The notes beneath the pieces are model-generated. The model was not told where the DNA came from and did no database searches. It worked only from the letters and a program-made list of their open reading frames with translations. Positions 8,093-18,208 of a stretch of DNA of 64,000 nt are shown in pieces. Source of the stretch: Paramoeba atlantica. Its lineage: Eukaryota > Discosea. The stretch spans positions 434,001 to 498,000 of the forward strand of contig CDRNVI010000060.1 of NCBI GenBank assembly GCA_977017575.1. The letters run 5' to 3'. The translations under genes and the position numbers were made by a program. Each line of letters starts with the position of its first letter. The stretch's first letter is position 1.

Positions 8093-8875
8093 CTTGTTGT
8101 TCCTCTTGTTGACTTGTTGTTTCCTTACTCAGTTAACTTTTCATATGTCCTGGGGCAAAGGCCCCGACGGTGGTAAGGAGAAAGCGGCCGCGGACAGCAG
8201 CATTCGTACAATTCAAATCCTGCCTTGTGACTCTTCGCGATCCGAAGTGCAAGACTACCTCCATTTGCATTTAGCGTTCATGAAAACAAAGTGTATGACC
8301 TCTTTTTCGCCTGACCTTGAGCCTGTAAAACCCTCTTCTGCTCGGTCCGGTCCTGAGGATTTCATTCGCCATATTTGCGCTACGCGAGTCAGTGTAAAAG
8401 ATCGAACGCTTTTATTTCGGATAGCGAGTTTTCGGATAGCGAGTTTTCGCTGGGATGATGCGACGCTGATTTTGGCAACGGAAATCAAGGTCGGTAGATC
8501 AGAAGATTGGTTCATTGAGCGCCGAAATCCCTTTTCTGCTCTGTTCCAATCTTCAAAACTGCTGTCCAAGATTTACGTGGAGCCGAGGAATCCGTCAGAA
8601 ATCACTTTGAGCGCAACAAAATTATGGCCCATTGAGCATCTAAATCCCTTTTCTGCTCTGTGCCTTTTTTTCCAGCACTCGTACGATTTCGCATGGTTAC
8701 CGTTCTTGGTTCTCCTCCGAAAATTGGTGTCAGCCATTGTGCGAATGCGTCATGTCAAGCTGCATGCAGTTCCAGTGTAAGCGGAAGGCCCTGACAAGGG
8801 CGAATGTAATATCATATGCCGAACTATAGGCATGTTATATATGTTAGCATGCGATAGTGATCAAAAAAAAAAAAA
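8093..8875 (+). other. Untypical sequence with minisatellite-like relics, ending in poly(A)
   Basis: I recognise no gene. GTTGACTTGTTG repeats occur at 8090-8125. Antisense translation of 8255-8560 contains NRAEKGF and DRAEEGFTGSRS, resembling NRAEEDFQGSRF of the 132-bp minisatellite at 21565; AAATCCCTTTTCTGCTCTG occurs twice (8526, 8642). The stretch ends in about 13 A at 8863-8875 and is probably the 3' part of a retrotransposed RNA. Confidence 0.45.
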
Positions 8876-8927
8876 GTCTGTGGAAATAAAAAGAATTGCT
8901 AATTTGATTGCTTGTTTTAAATTCACT

Positions 8928-8962
<35 letters not shown>

Positions 8963-9353
8963 TTTTGTTTTTTTCGAATTCATCCGAATCCGGCGATCAA
9001 AACCCAACTTCGTGACCGTGCCGCTGTCGGCACATGCCCGCGCCTGCGCCCTCCCGCATAACAAGGGAAGGGTTCCCAAGCCAGGCCGTGGAGAGGTCGA
9101 GAGACCCGGTCCGAAGCGCGTACTGCTGGAAGAAGGGGTGGAGCACGCGCGGATTGATTTCTGGGGGGAAGTGAGGGAAAGAGGAGGGCAAAGTTTGGAA
9201 GGCGCGGATGGATGCTCGGGGGGGGGGGGAAGTGAGGGAAAGAAGCGGGTGAAGTCGGAAAGTCGCGGATGGTTTCTTTGAGGGGTGGAGATAAGGGAGA
9301 GAAGCGGGCGAAGTTGATAAGGGCGAAGTAAAGTAAGTAGGAAAGTAAGTAAG

Positions 9354-9385
<32 letters not shown>
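8876..9385 (+). other. Pile-up of retroelement 3' ends and poly(A) tracts
   Basis: Consecutive 3'-terminal pieces each end in A-runs: the motif GAATTGCTAATTTGATTGC then about 30 A (8929-8958), then a family C-type 3' UTR (GTGCCG-CTGT-CGGCAC stem, ACAAGGGAAGGG) and a purine-rich tail (GGAAAGTAAGTAAGAAAG) with about 26 A (9360-9385). The purine-rich tail 9195-9358 is nearly repeated at 18001-18161. No coding sequence. Confidence 0.7.
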
Positions 9386-9803
9386 CTTCGCAGTTACACA
9401 TGTCCAGCAAAACAAATATACGGACTTAGTCCGAACTGCTACATGGGTAAAGGCGGGGTCATTCGCCGAGCGCTACGCCTCGGAACATAAAATATCGGAG
9501 AGAGCAGAAGCTGTCGCTGCTGGTCACCGTTTTGAAGCGATGGTTGTAGAATCTTTTGGATCCTGGTCCAAAAGTGCCCTGACCATCATAAAAAGCGTCG
9601 GGAAACACCGAGCTTCAACCTCTAATGGGACTTTGAGCCATGCACAGGCCACAGCACAACTCATAAGGGGTATGAACATAGCCCTCATGCGTTCACAGGC
9701 ACGGATGTTGGTCCGACGTCTCCCGGATGAAGATCCCACTGGCCAACTCGTCACACATGACGACCGGCTGGATTCATTCCGAACTGGTCGTTTGCGCCCA
9801 TGA
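9386..9803 (+). pseudogene. Family C C-terminal fragment
   Basis: Starts directly after poly(A) and encodes roughly the last 135 residues of a C protein: KYTDLVRTATWVKAGSFAER, AMVVESFGSWSKSALTII, GMNIALMRSQARMLVRRL, then an extended tail to TGA. The REL catalytic motif lies upstream and is lost. A C-type 3' UTR follows, so this is a 5'-truncated insertion. Confidence 0.85.
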
Positions 9804-10256
9804 ACATCTGGTCGGGATGCTGGTCGGGTCGACAGAGTCTATGCTCACGCCTAGCCCGCGAGGGCTAGGTACCCCAAGTGAGGTAGTACACGGGAAGTGA
9901 ATCTCCTCCCCGTCGGCCAGCATCCTGTTTCGTGACCGTGTCGCTGTCGACACAGGCCCGCGCCTGCGCCCTCCCGTATAGCAAGGGAAGGGTTCACAAG
10001 TCAGGCCGTGGAGAGGTCGAAAGACCCGGTCCGGAACGCGCGAATGGATTGGGCATGGATTGCTTGTTTTAATTTTTACTGTTTTTCTTGTTTGTAGTAT
10101 ATACTTAGGGGAGACTAAATTGCTAGTTTTGGGCTGAGAAAAAAGGTACATCTGTGGACAGAAAAAGAATTGCTAATTTGATTGTTTGTTTTCAACTCGT
10201 ATACCCCCCCCAATGGACCTACTTGGTTCGTCAAAAAAAAAAAAAAAAAAAAAAAA
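9804..10256 (+). other. Family C 3' UTR and poly(A) tail
   Basis: Holds the family C 3' UTR hairpins: CCTAGCCC-GCGA-GGGCTAGG near 9853 and GTGTCG-CTGT-CGACAC near 9937. A second terminal motif (GCTAATTTGATTG..., CCCCCAATGGACCTACTTGG) precedes a run of about 27 A (10232-10258). No gene. Confidence 0.7.
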
Positions 10257-12114
10257 AACATTTTCCGGAACTTTCGCCCTGGGTAGAATGGTGCTACTCA
10301 AGTCCGAGTTGCCTCACGTATGGAAACAATTTCATCCCTTCAGCCGAAGGCGTGCAACAAGGTGATCCTTTAGGCCCACTTTTATTCTCTCTAGTGCTTT
10401 CTGAGGTGACGGAAGAGATAGCATCCCGATCAAACCTTGACTCGCAACTGTGGTACCTCGACGATGGGGTTCTTATGGGAGAGGCTGTGGAGGTCAGAAA
10501 GGCGGTGGACGTTTTTTCGGAAGTTGGCCCCCGGTGCGGACTTTTCTTGAATCCTGCGAAAAGTGAAATCATAACGCCACCTGCCTCGGCTCATCTCACA
10601 ACGCTTTTTCCCGAGATCCCAAAGGCGAAAATCCGGCACGACGGGAACTTCGATATCCTTGGAGCCCGATCGGGTCGGACGAGCACTGCGCGGAGTTCCT
10701 GATGCAGCACGCCATCGAACCAGCACGTGAGACCCTAGCCGCCATAGGTTTAATAGGAGACCCCCAAGTGGCCAGTGCTCTAATCCGTCAATGCACGGGG
10801 TTTTGTCAGATGGTATACGCCCTCCGAACTACACCCCCACAGCCCCTTACCCATCTTTGCTTTTTACTAGACGACTCTGTCATGACGGCTGTAGAGTGGG
10901 CACTTTTTCCCCTGGACCCCCCCGCACGTGATCAAATACTACGCAGGAAGCGCCACGGAGGCTTCGGTCTCAGATCGTCGACACTGCACGCAACGGCGGC
11001 ATACGTTTCATCTGTCGCTCATGCCGCCGACATGGACGACTGGGACCCCTTGGAAGCTCAAGGATTTACTACCTCCGTGCAAGAAGTAAACGATAAAGCA
11101 GGCGCAGTGCTTGTGGACCCATGCACAGGACGCACTCCCAAACAAAACAATCCTCGCACAGATTCTGATCTACGTCATAGCTTGTCCTCGCAAACAAAAC
11201 GCCCTCGGCGGACGCAGAATAAAAAGGGATCAGAGAAGACGGCCGAACCGGAGATGATTATCCCTAGACAGCAACAGCTCAGCCAAGTCATTTCCCAGCA
11301 AGAATTTAACACTGCATACGAGAAGGCTGACCCCCGCACACGTGCAAGATGGATATCAGAGTCCGGAAAAGGTGCCGGGAGCTGGGCTTTCGTGACTCCT
11401 TCGCGGACCAAGGGATACGCTTTCACTCCCACAGAGTTCCGTACCTTATCCCGCTGGTGGTTGGGCATGGATGTCTATCCAGAGGATCGACCTTGTCCAG
11501 CAAAAGGATGTGACTTACCACTCCTAAAAAATGGGGAACACGCTCTGATGTGTAAGAACGGGCACGGCCTCATCACCCGCCACAATGCGGTCTGCCAACA
11601 GTTCACCTCCTTCTGCAGCAAGGCCAATATGGCTCCGCAAAGGGAAAAAAGTCTCGGAAATCGGGGACCTGGAGGAGGTCTCACCAGACCAGGCGATGTT
11701 TTTCTTCCCAACTATGAACTGGGAGGTGGCATGGTTCTAGACTTCGCAGTCACCCACGCACAGCAATTGAAGTATTTGGACTCAGTCCGTAATGCTATCT
11801 GGGTGGCTGCGGGGTCTTTTGCTGAACACTTCTCTGAAACGAAAGGGAAGCAGCGCCAGGAAGCGGAAGCAGCTCAGTTACTGTTCACAGCGATGATTGT
11901 TGAGTCCTTCGGCTCATGGAGCAGAAGTGCCTTGACGGTCCTGTGGAAGGTGGGAGCGTTACGTGCCAACGCGTCGAACGGTCTTTTAACAGACACTCAG
12001 GCACGAAACATCCTTTTGCAAGAGCTTAATGTCACGTTGATGCGTTCCCAGGCTCGGATGATGGTCTCCAGGATAGTTGTCAGTGACCCTAACGCCCCCC
12101 TTGAAGGCGCTTAG
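10257..12114 (+). pseudogene. Family C RT-endonuclease copy, 5'-truncated and frameshifted
   Basis: Starts after a poly(A) within the RT: HFPELSPWVEWCYSS, EGVQQGDPLGPLLFSLV (motif B), LWYLDDGVLMG (motif C), KSEIITPP. One base is missing near 10662, so the frame changes at FDILGA; the downstream frame (from about 10666) runs intact to TAG/TGA at 12114. It includes RHGGFGLRSSTLHATAAYVS, the CCHC-like CPAKGCDLPLL...HALMCKNGHGLITRH, and the REL core LTRPGDVFLP...VLDFAVTHAQQL. Apart from truncation and frameshift it is well preserved and looks young. Confidence 0.9.
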
Positions 12115-12697
12115 GGGCATGGCGAAGACGCCATGCGCAGGGCCACATACCTCTGGCCCGGATGCTGGTCGAGTCGACAGAGTCTATGCTCACGCCTAGT
12201 CCGTCAAGGCTAGGTACCCCAAGTGAGGTAGTACACGGGTAGTGAATCTCCTCCCCGTCGGCCAGCATCCTGTTTCGCGACCGTGTCGCTGTCGACACAG
12301 GCCCGCGCCTGCGCCCTCCCGTATAACAAGGGAAGGGTCCACAAGTCAGGCCGTGGAGAGGTCGAAAGACCCGGTCCGGAACGCGCGAATGGTTGAGGAG
12401 CCGCCTGCAGGCCGGGTGAGGCGAAGCTGAGGGAGACCTTACCCCCCCTGAAAAGTTGAAAAGTTGGGTAGGGGAAAGCAGGAAAGTAGGGAGAAAGGTG
12501 GGAAAAGTATGTCAAGAGGTGAGAAAGAGGAGAAAGAGAGAGAAAAATTTTCTTTATTTGCATAAAAACAATATGAAATTGCTAATTTGATTGCTTGTTT
12601 TCAACTCGTATATCCCCCAATGGACCTACTTGGTTCGTCTACTGGGTTAAAATATAGAGGCAATGCCGCGACTCATACTTCTCCCCCCTCATTAATT

Positions 12698-12728
<31 letters not shown>
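12115..12728 (+). other. Family C 3' UTR with two terminal modules and poly(A)
   Basis: Contains the CCTAG...CTAGG and GTGTCG-CTGT-CGACAC hairpins (about 12196-12300), a purine-rich stretch (GAGAAAGAGGAGAAAGAGAG, also at 17800), the terminal motif GCTAATTTGATTGCTTG, and 29 A at 12700-12728. The poly(A) directly abuts an SL. Confidence 0.7.
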
Positions 12729-12730
<2 letters not shown>

Positions 12731-12764
12731 TTAACGATAAAGATACAGTTTCTGTACCTTGTTG
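12729..12764 (+). other. Spliced-leader relic at the 5' end of the intact family C element
   Basis: Complete 36-nt form, CTTTAACGATAAAG to CTGTACCTTGTTG, directly after 29 A and 48 nt before the ATG. Downstream lies a pyrimidine tract and AG (CCATCTTTTTCCAG), a plausible trans-splice acceptor for the next round of transcription. Confidence 0.8.
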
Positions 12765-12812
12765 AATTATTTTCCTTATTCCATCTTTTTCCAGGTACGC
12801 GGTTCCTTTAAT

Positions 12813-15800
12813 ATGACCGGCGAAGAGGAGTCGACTCATAAAACAGGATCCTGGGATCAATTTGAAGGTAATGCGCACCTCATTAACCAGCCGAGTACCT
12901 ACAACGAACTTCTATACACCACTCCCATTCCTACGAATATCCCTGAAGACTGGTGCAAAAAAGCTGATTCGATTTCACACGGAAAACCGACACCTGACAC
13001 AGGACGCGAAGATGGAAGCGACGAAGAAATGAATCACTCTCGGGTGCTCATCGGCCCAGGTCACGAGGTTAAAGCACCACAGTCTGACAAAGATTCTGTT
13101 GCAAAGAAGTTTGTACGGCGTAAAGCATCCACCTCATCTCCTTGTACTAAAGGGCACATTCGAGGCATCATAAAAACTCCCAAGACGCGAGAGAAAACCA
13201 CTTTCAGAAAAACGGAAGAGGCGGACCATAGGGTACACGACAATGAGTTACGCGATAGGGAAGATTTGCTTGCAATGGAGCTTGATCCATGTTCGACGCA
13301 ACTAACGACAACCCAAATACAGACTGCGTCCGCTGGATCCACGATTCACGACCAAGCTGCCCCCTATCCCCCACCATCGCAACGACGAGGAATGCCCCCA
13401 GCAACCAATTCTGCAGAGAACGCTGTCTCAGCAGAATTGAGTCAAGGACAACAGGAAGATGGGTACTCCGGATCACAAGGCGCATCTTTTCCCCTCAACG
13501 GAGACGATTCTCGACAGTGCCCGGCTCAGGGATGTTCATGGCGGAGCTTCCCACACGGCGGGTCGTGGCAAGCTTTTTACAACCACGTCGCTTGCCGGCA
13601 CGGAAGCAGCATTCCCGCAGAGTGGTGGGATGTAGAAGGTCGCTTCCTTTGTTCTTCTTGCGGGCGAAACTACGACAAAAACAAACGTTCATATCACTCC
13701 CATAGCTGCAAAGCAACAATGGCCTCTCCGCCATCCGAGCTTCATGCGCAAACCCTTCCTGACGCGGAGAGCCCAGGACGGAGAGCCGGAATCACTCAGT
13801 TTGAGCTTCCATCATTATCAACTATCTGCTCGCTACCGCTTAGTACATGCAAGGACGTACCACATCGATGCCGCCAGCTGTGGGGTGAAATTCTTACGGA
13901 GACCATGGATAACGCCGTCAAAGACAATTCACTGCAGTCGTGGACCTTGCTGGCCATGCTACCCAAATGTGTCCTCCCCGCCCCACGCCGTGGAGGCCGC
14001 AAAGGCCACATGGCATATGCTTCCCACGCCTACAGTTGCATGCAGCGTTGGCTTGCGTTGGATTATTCCCTCCTCTGGAAAGAGGCCGTGACGACCTACC
14101 GCAAAAAGGAAGCAACCCCTACCGAGGTTAGTGATGAAGAAGAGAAAGCCACACTAAGGGCAGAACTCCTCGTCCGGCAGGGGGAATATTCCAGAGGCTT
14201 GGCTGCTCTAACGTCGGATCCAATGGCTCCGGACGATGATGACACGTTCTCTAAGCTACAAGAAAAACACCCCTGCCGTCTGCTCATCCCTGGGAGCGTC
14301 AACCACTTCCCCGCTGCAGCACCCCTGGAGTTGGACGAATCCGAAATTGAGAAGGCGGTAAGGGGTTTTCACCGAGGCTCCTCCGCGGGCACAATGGGAC
14401 TGCGCCCCGAGCACTTACAAGCGGCGATACTTACCCACGGAGGCAAGAACATTAATTCACTCCAGTCTCTAACGAAGCTGGCGAATCACCTCCTAGCGGG
14501 AAAAGCACCAGTGGAAGTACAGAGTCACTTTGCTGGAGCCCGGCTGTGCGCTTTAGAGAAAGGCGAAAACGACGTCCGCCCAATTGCCGCAGGAGAAACT
14601 GTGAGACGGTTGGTGAGCAAGGCTGCGTGCAACGCGGTTCGGTCCAAAGCTAGTACTCTTTTCGCTGGTCGGCAATATGGTGTAGCTACACCAGCAGGGG
14701 CTGAGCGCATAATCCACATGTGCCGCTTGGCTATTTCATCGAACATGGATTGCCCCAATTTTGTACTATGCAAAGTTGACCTCCGGAACGCGTTCAACAA
14801 CGTGAGCAGAGCTTGCTTTCTACCTCTAGTCCAGGAACATTTCCCTGAGCTATTCCCATGGATAAACTGGTGCTACGCAAATCCCAGCTCCCTTACCTAC
14901 GGACTCCGATCACTTTCTTCCGAAGAAGGAGTGCAGCAGGGCGACCCTTTAGGACCACTACTCTTCTCATTAGTGTCCTTAGCGCTCTCAGAAGCAATCG
15001 ATCTTCAGGCGGACCTCTTCGCCCAGCTGTGGTACCTCGACGACGGTGTCCTCATTGGCCAGGCGCAAGACGTCAGGAACGCCCTCGACACGATTGCCAG
15101 AGTAGGTCCGCAATGGGGCTTATTCCTTAACATGTCTAAATGCGAGATCATTACACCCCCGACCTCGGCACACCACGCCTCTGAATTTCCAGACATACCC
15201 GTCAATAAGATCAACGTCCATGGCAATTTCGACATCCTTGGAAGCCCGGTGGGATCGCCCGAACACTGCTCAGAGTATCTCGCGATCCACGCCATAGGCC
15301 CCGCTGAGGATACGCTCGACGCGATCGCCACCATTCGGGACCCACAGGTTGCACTTGCTCTTATCAGGCAGTGTGCCGGTTTCTGCCAGATGGTCTACGC
15401 CCTGAGAAGCACACCACCCCAAACCATAGCCCATCTCTGCGCCCGACTCGACGATTTTCTTATGACCGCCACCGAAGCTATAATTTGCCCCCTGGACCCC
15501 TACGCCCGATCTCAGGCACAACGTTTGAAGCGGCACGGCGGTTTTGGGTTAAGATCCGCAGCGTTACACGCCACTGCCGCATACGTATCTTCCGTCGCCT
15601 TCTCTGCGGACAAAGATTCATGGAACCCCTCTGATGCGGATGGATTTGTGGAAGCTGTCAGGGACATCAACCAGAAAGCTGGAACATCTTTACTTGATCC
15701 CCGAGGTCGGATCCTTACAACGCCGAACGCCCCTTGCGAAAAAGCAGTTAGTAGTCCCTTCTTTTACCGAAAAAGGAAACGTACCCTAAGTGTCAACGAT

Positions 15801-16802
15801 AACCCTCCCTCAGAGAACTCCCTACCACCCGCGCTCCGTACAACTTCCCGCACCATGCACATCCCTGAAGATATCCACTTATCTACACCATTATATGCCT
15901 CGGAGGATTGTACTGATACAGATCCCCCACAATGGAGGAAAGGGAAGATTCCACGCCAACGAGACATCAGCTACGCGATCGCGGCCTATGATTTCTCTCA
16001 TTCGTACGAGATGTCAGATGTGCGAACACGAACAAGATGGATATCTCAATGCGGGAAAGGGGCAAGCAGTTGGGCTTTTGTAACCCCGTCTAAGGACATG
16101 GGGTATTCCTTTACTCCTACAGAGTTTCGAACCTTGGCCCGCTGGTGGTTAGGGATCGACGTCTACCCTGAAGAAGGGAAATGCCCTATGCCGAAATGTT
16201 CTCTCCCACTGGACACCAAAGGGGACCACGCATTGTCCTGCAAACACGGCAATGGAATTATCACGAGGCATAATGCCGTGGCAGATCAGTTCGCCGACCT
16301 TTGCAGCAGAGCCAAACTGGCCCCACAACGAGAAAAAAGTCTTGGCAACAGAGGTCCAGGGGGCGCCCTCACCAGACCCGGTGATGTCTATTTGCCCGGT
16401 CTCCAGTTGGGGAATCCGATTGTACTTGACTTCGCGGTCACCCATGCTCAGCAACTAAAATATACGGACAAAGTCCGGAATGCTAGCTGGGTAACCGCGG
16501 GGTCATTTGCTGAACAATATTCATCAACGCAAAAGGGCCAGCAGAGACACGAATCTGAAGAAACCGGCTGTGCCTTCACCGCCATGGTGGTGGAGAGCTA
16601 CGGTGCGTGGAGCAGCGGTGCATCCGCAGTACTCCGTAAAGTTGGAGAACGGCTTTCGCACGCCTCGTGCGGGTTATTGACAGAAGGGGGGGCGACGAGC
16701 AGAATCTTCACGGAGTTAAACGTGACCCTCATGCGCCTTCAGGCCCGCATGATGGTTAATCGCCTTCTCCCTGATGACCCGTTTTCTTGCTTGGGGGAGT
16801 AA
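12813..16802 (+). CDS. Family C non-LTR retroelement ORF (RT + REL endonuclease), intact
   Basis: Single ORF of 1329 codons from the first ATG after the SL. It should nick target DNA with the REL domain and copy its RNA there. Order: GSWDQFEGN..STYNELLYTTPIP motif (about 10-45), an acidic linker, a double zinc-finger-like block near 235-300 (CPAQGCSW, HVACRHG, FLCSSCGRNY), RT with motif A CKVDLRNAFNNVS (about 653), motif B EGVQQGDPLGPLLFSLV, motif C LWYLDDGVLIG (about 739), a thumb-like region, CCHC-type CPMPKCSLPL..HALSCKHGNG (about 1124), then REL RPGDVYLP...VLDFAVTHAQQ (about 1190-1210). No stop or frameshift: potentially the active source of the truncated C copies here. Confidence 0.93.
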   Translation: MTGEEESTHKTGSWDQFEGNAHLINQPSTYNELLYTTPIPTNIPEDWCKKADSISHGKPTPDTGREDGSDEEMNHSRVLIGPGHEVKAPQSDKDSVAKKFVRRKASTSSPCTKGHIRGIIKTPKTREKTTFRKTEEADHRVHDNELRDREDLLAMELDPCSTQLTTTQIQTASAGSTIHDQAAPYPPPSQRRGMPPATNSAENAVSAELSQGQQEDGYSGSQGASFPLNGDDSRQCPAQGCSWRSFPHGGSWQAFYNHVACRHGSSIPAEWWDVEGRFLCSSCGRNYDKNKRSYHSHSCKATMASPPSELHAQTLPDAESPGRRAGITQFELPSLSTICSLPLSTCKDVPHRCRQLWGEILTETMDNAVKDNSLQSWTLLAMLPKCVLPAPRRGGRKGHMAYASHAYSCMQRWLALDYSLLWKEAVTTYRKKEATPTEVSDEEEKATLRAELLVRQGEYSRGLAALTSDPMAPDDDDTFSKLQEKHPCRLLIPGSVNHFPAAAPLELDESEIEKAVRGFHRGSSAGTMGLRPEHLQAAILTHGGKNINSLQSLTKLANHLLAGKAPVEVQSHFAGARLCALEKGENDVRPIAAGETVRRLVSKAACNAVRSKASTLFAGRQYGVATPAGAERIIHMCRLAISSNMDCPNFVLCKVDLRNAFNNVSRACFLPLVQEHFPELFPWINWCYANPSSLTYGLRSLSSEEGVQQGDPLGPLLFSLVSLALSEAIDLQADLFAQLWYLDDGVLIGQAQDVRNALDTIARVGPQWGLFLNMSKCEIITPPTSAHHASEFPDIPVNKINVHGNFDILGSPVGSPEHCSEYLAIHAIGPAEDTLDAIATIRDPQVALALIRQCAGFCQMVYALRSTPPQTIAHLCARLDDFLMTATEAIICPLDPYARSQAQRLKRHGGFGLRSAALHATAAYVSSVAFSADKDSWNPSDADGFVEAVRDINQKAGTSLLDPRGRILTTPNAPCEKAVSSPFFYRKRKRTLSVNDNPPSENSLPPALRTTSRTMHIPEDIHLSTPLYASEDCTDTDPPQWRKGKIPRQRDISYAIAAYDFSHSYEMSDVRTRTRWISQCGKGASSWAFVTPSKDMGYSFTPTEFRTLARWWLGIDVYPEEGKCPMPKCSLPLDTKGDHALSCKHGNGIITRHNAVADQFADLCSRAKLAPQREKSLGNRGPGGALTRPGDVYLPGLQLGNPIVLDFAVTHAQQLKYTDKVRNASWVTAGSFAEQYSSTQKGQQRHESEETGCAFTAMVVESYGAWSSGASAVLRKVGERLSHASCGLLTEGGATSRIFTELNVTLMRLQARMMVNRLLPDDPFSCLGE

Positions 16803-17380
16803 ACGTTTCCTGACCGGACGGCAGTCAGCACAGACCCACGTTTGCGCCCTCATAGATGGCTGGCCTGGATGCTGGTCGATGCCGACAGGGTCTATGCTCA
16901 CGCCTAGCCCTCAAGGGCTAGGTACTCCAAGTGAGGTAGGACATGGGTCGGGAACTAAAACTTCCTCCCCGTCGGCCAGCATCCTGTTTCGCGACCGTGT
17001 CGCTGTCGACACAGGCCCGCGCCTGCGCCCTCCCATATAACAAGGGAAGGGTTCACAAGTCAGGCCGTGGAGAGGTCGAAAGACCCGGTCCGGAACGCGC
17101 GAATGGATTGGGCATATATTGCTTGTTTTTATTGTTATTGTTTTTAATGTTCTTATACTTACGGGAGATCGAATTGCTAGTTTTGGGCTCCAAAATATGA
17201 AATTGCTAATTTGATTGCTTGTTTTAAAATCATATAAAAAAAAAAAAATTTACTTGTTTTCAACTCGTATTCCCCCCCAATGGACCTACTTGGTTCGTCT
17301 ACTGGGTCAAAATATAGAGGCAATGCCGCGATTCATACTTCTCCCCCCTTATTAACTGCAAAAAAAAAAAAAAAAAAATA
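16803..17380 (+). promoter_or_regulatory. Family C 3' UTR with conserved RNA hairpins, and tails
   Basis: Stems CCTAGCCC-TCAA-GGGCTAGG (near 16904) and GTGTCG-CTGT-CGACAC (near 17000) match those in three other copies. Compared with GTGCCG/CGGCAC at about 9020, one pair is exchanged with pairing kept. By analogy with R2-type elements this 3' UTR probably serves RT template recognition; this is inference. Two terminal modules and A-runs near 17236 and 17361 follow. Confidence 0.65.
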
Positions 17381-18176
17381 CGCTTACTATATCTGATTGA
17401 CTATATGTTTTTCTTCCGGAAGTGCAATTCTAAAAGTTTACGAAAAGAATTGTACAATGGAAATTTTGATTTCTGAGAATTGTATTTACGTTAGTTGGCC
17501 GACGGGCATTGTACGTTTGTTATTCATAAACTAGTTTATATAGTGACACAAAGCATTATACAGTGAACTGGTAATAGAGCGCGTTTTTATCCTTTGAAAC
17601 TTTTTGCCCCACCCACCAACCCCCAAACCACTCCCCGCGTGGACACCCGTTCGAGAAAGGGAGGGAAGGGAGTTCTCTCCAGGAAAAAGTTCATGAGGTA
17701 TATAAAATAGATTTGATACTTACTTCGCGAAGTTGATATTACAGTACTGGTGAAGATAATGTCAAAAACAAAAAAAAAAAATGTCAAGAGGTGAGAAAGA
17801 GGAGAAAGAGAGAGAAAAATTTTCTTTATTTGCATAAAAACAATAAAAAAAAAAAAAAAAAAATAGAAGATTCCAAAGAAAATTTGGACTGATATTCAGG
17901 ATAAAGAAAGTCAAAAAAAAAAAAAAGTATATTAAAATGTATAGAGTGGGATAAAAAGAAGCTATCCGAGTACTAAAAAAAAAAAAAAAAAAAAAAAAAG
18001 TGGAAGGCGCGGATGGATGCTCGGGGGGGGGGGGAGTGAGGGAAAGAAGCGGGTGAAGTCGGGAAGTCGCGGATGGTTTCTTTGGGGGGTGGAGATAAGG
18101 GAGAGAAGCGGGCGAAGTTGATAAGGGCGAAGTAAAGTAAGTAGGAAAGTAAGTAAGAAAGTGATACCGTACATTC

Positions 18177-18205
<29 letters not shown>
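17381..18205 (+). other. Series of short 3'-end fragments separated by poly(A) tracts
   Basis: No coding region. A-runs lie near 17770, 17846, 17914, 17975 and 18177-18205. The part 17427-17470 (AAAGTTTACGAAAAGAATTG) recurs at 57025. The part 17640-17680 carries the YR-end motif CCCCGCGTGGACACCCGTTC. The part 18001-18161 repeats 9195-9358. Confidence 0.6.
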
Positions 18206-18208
<3 letters not shown>

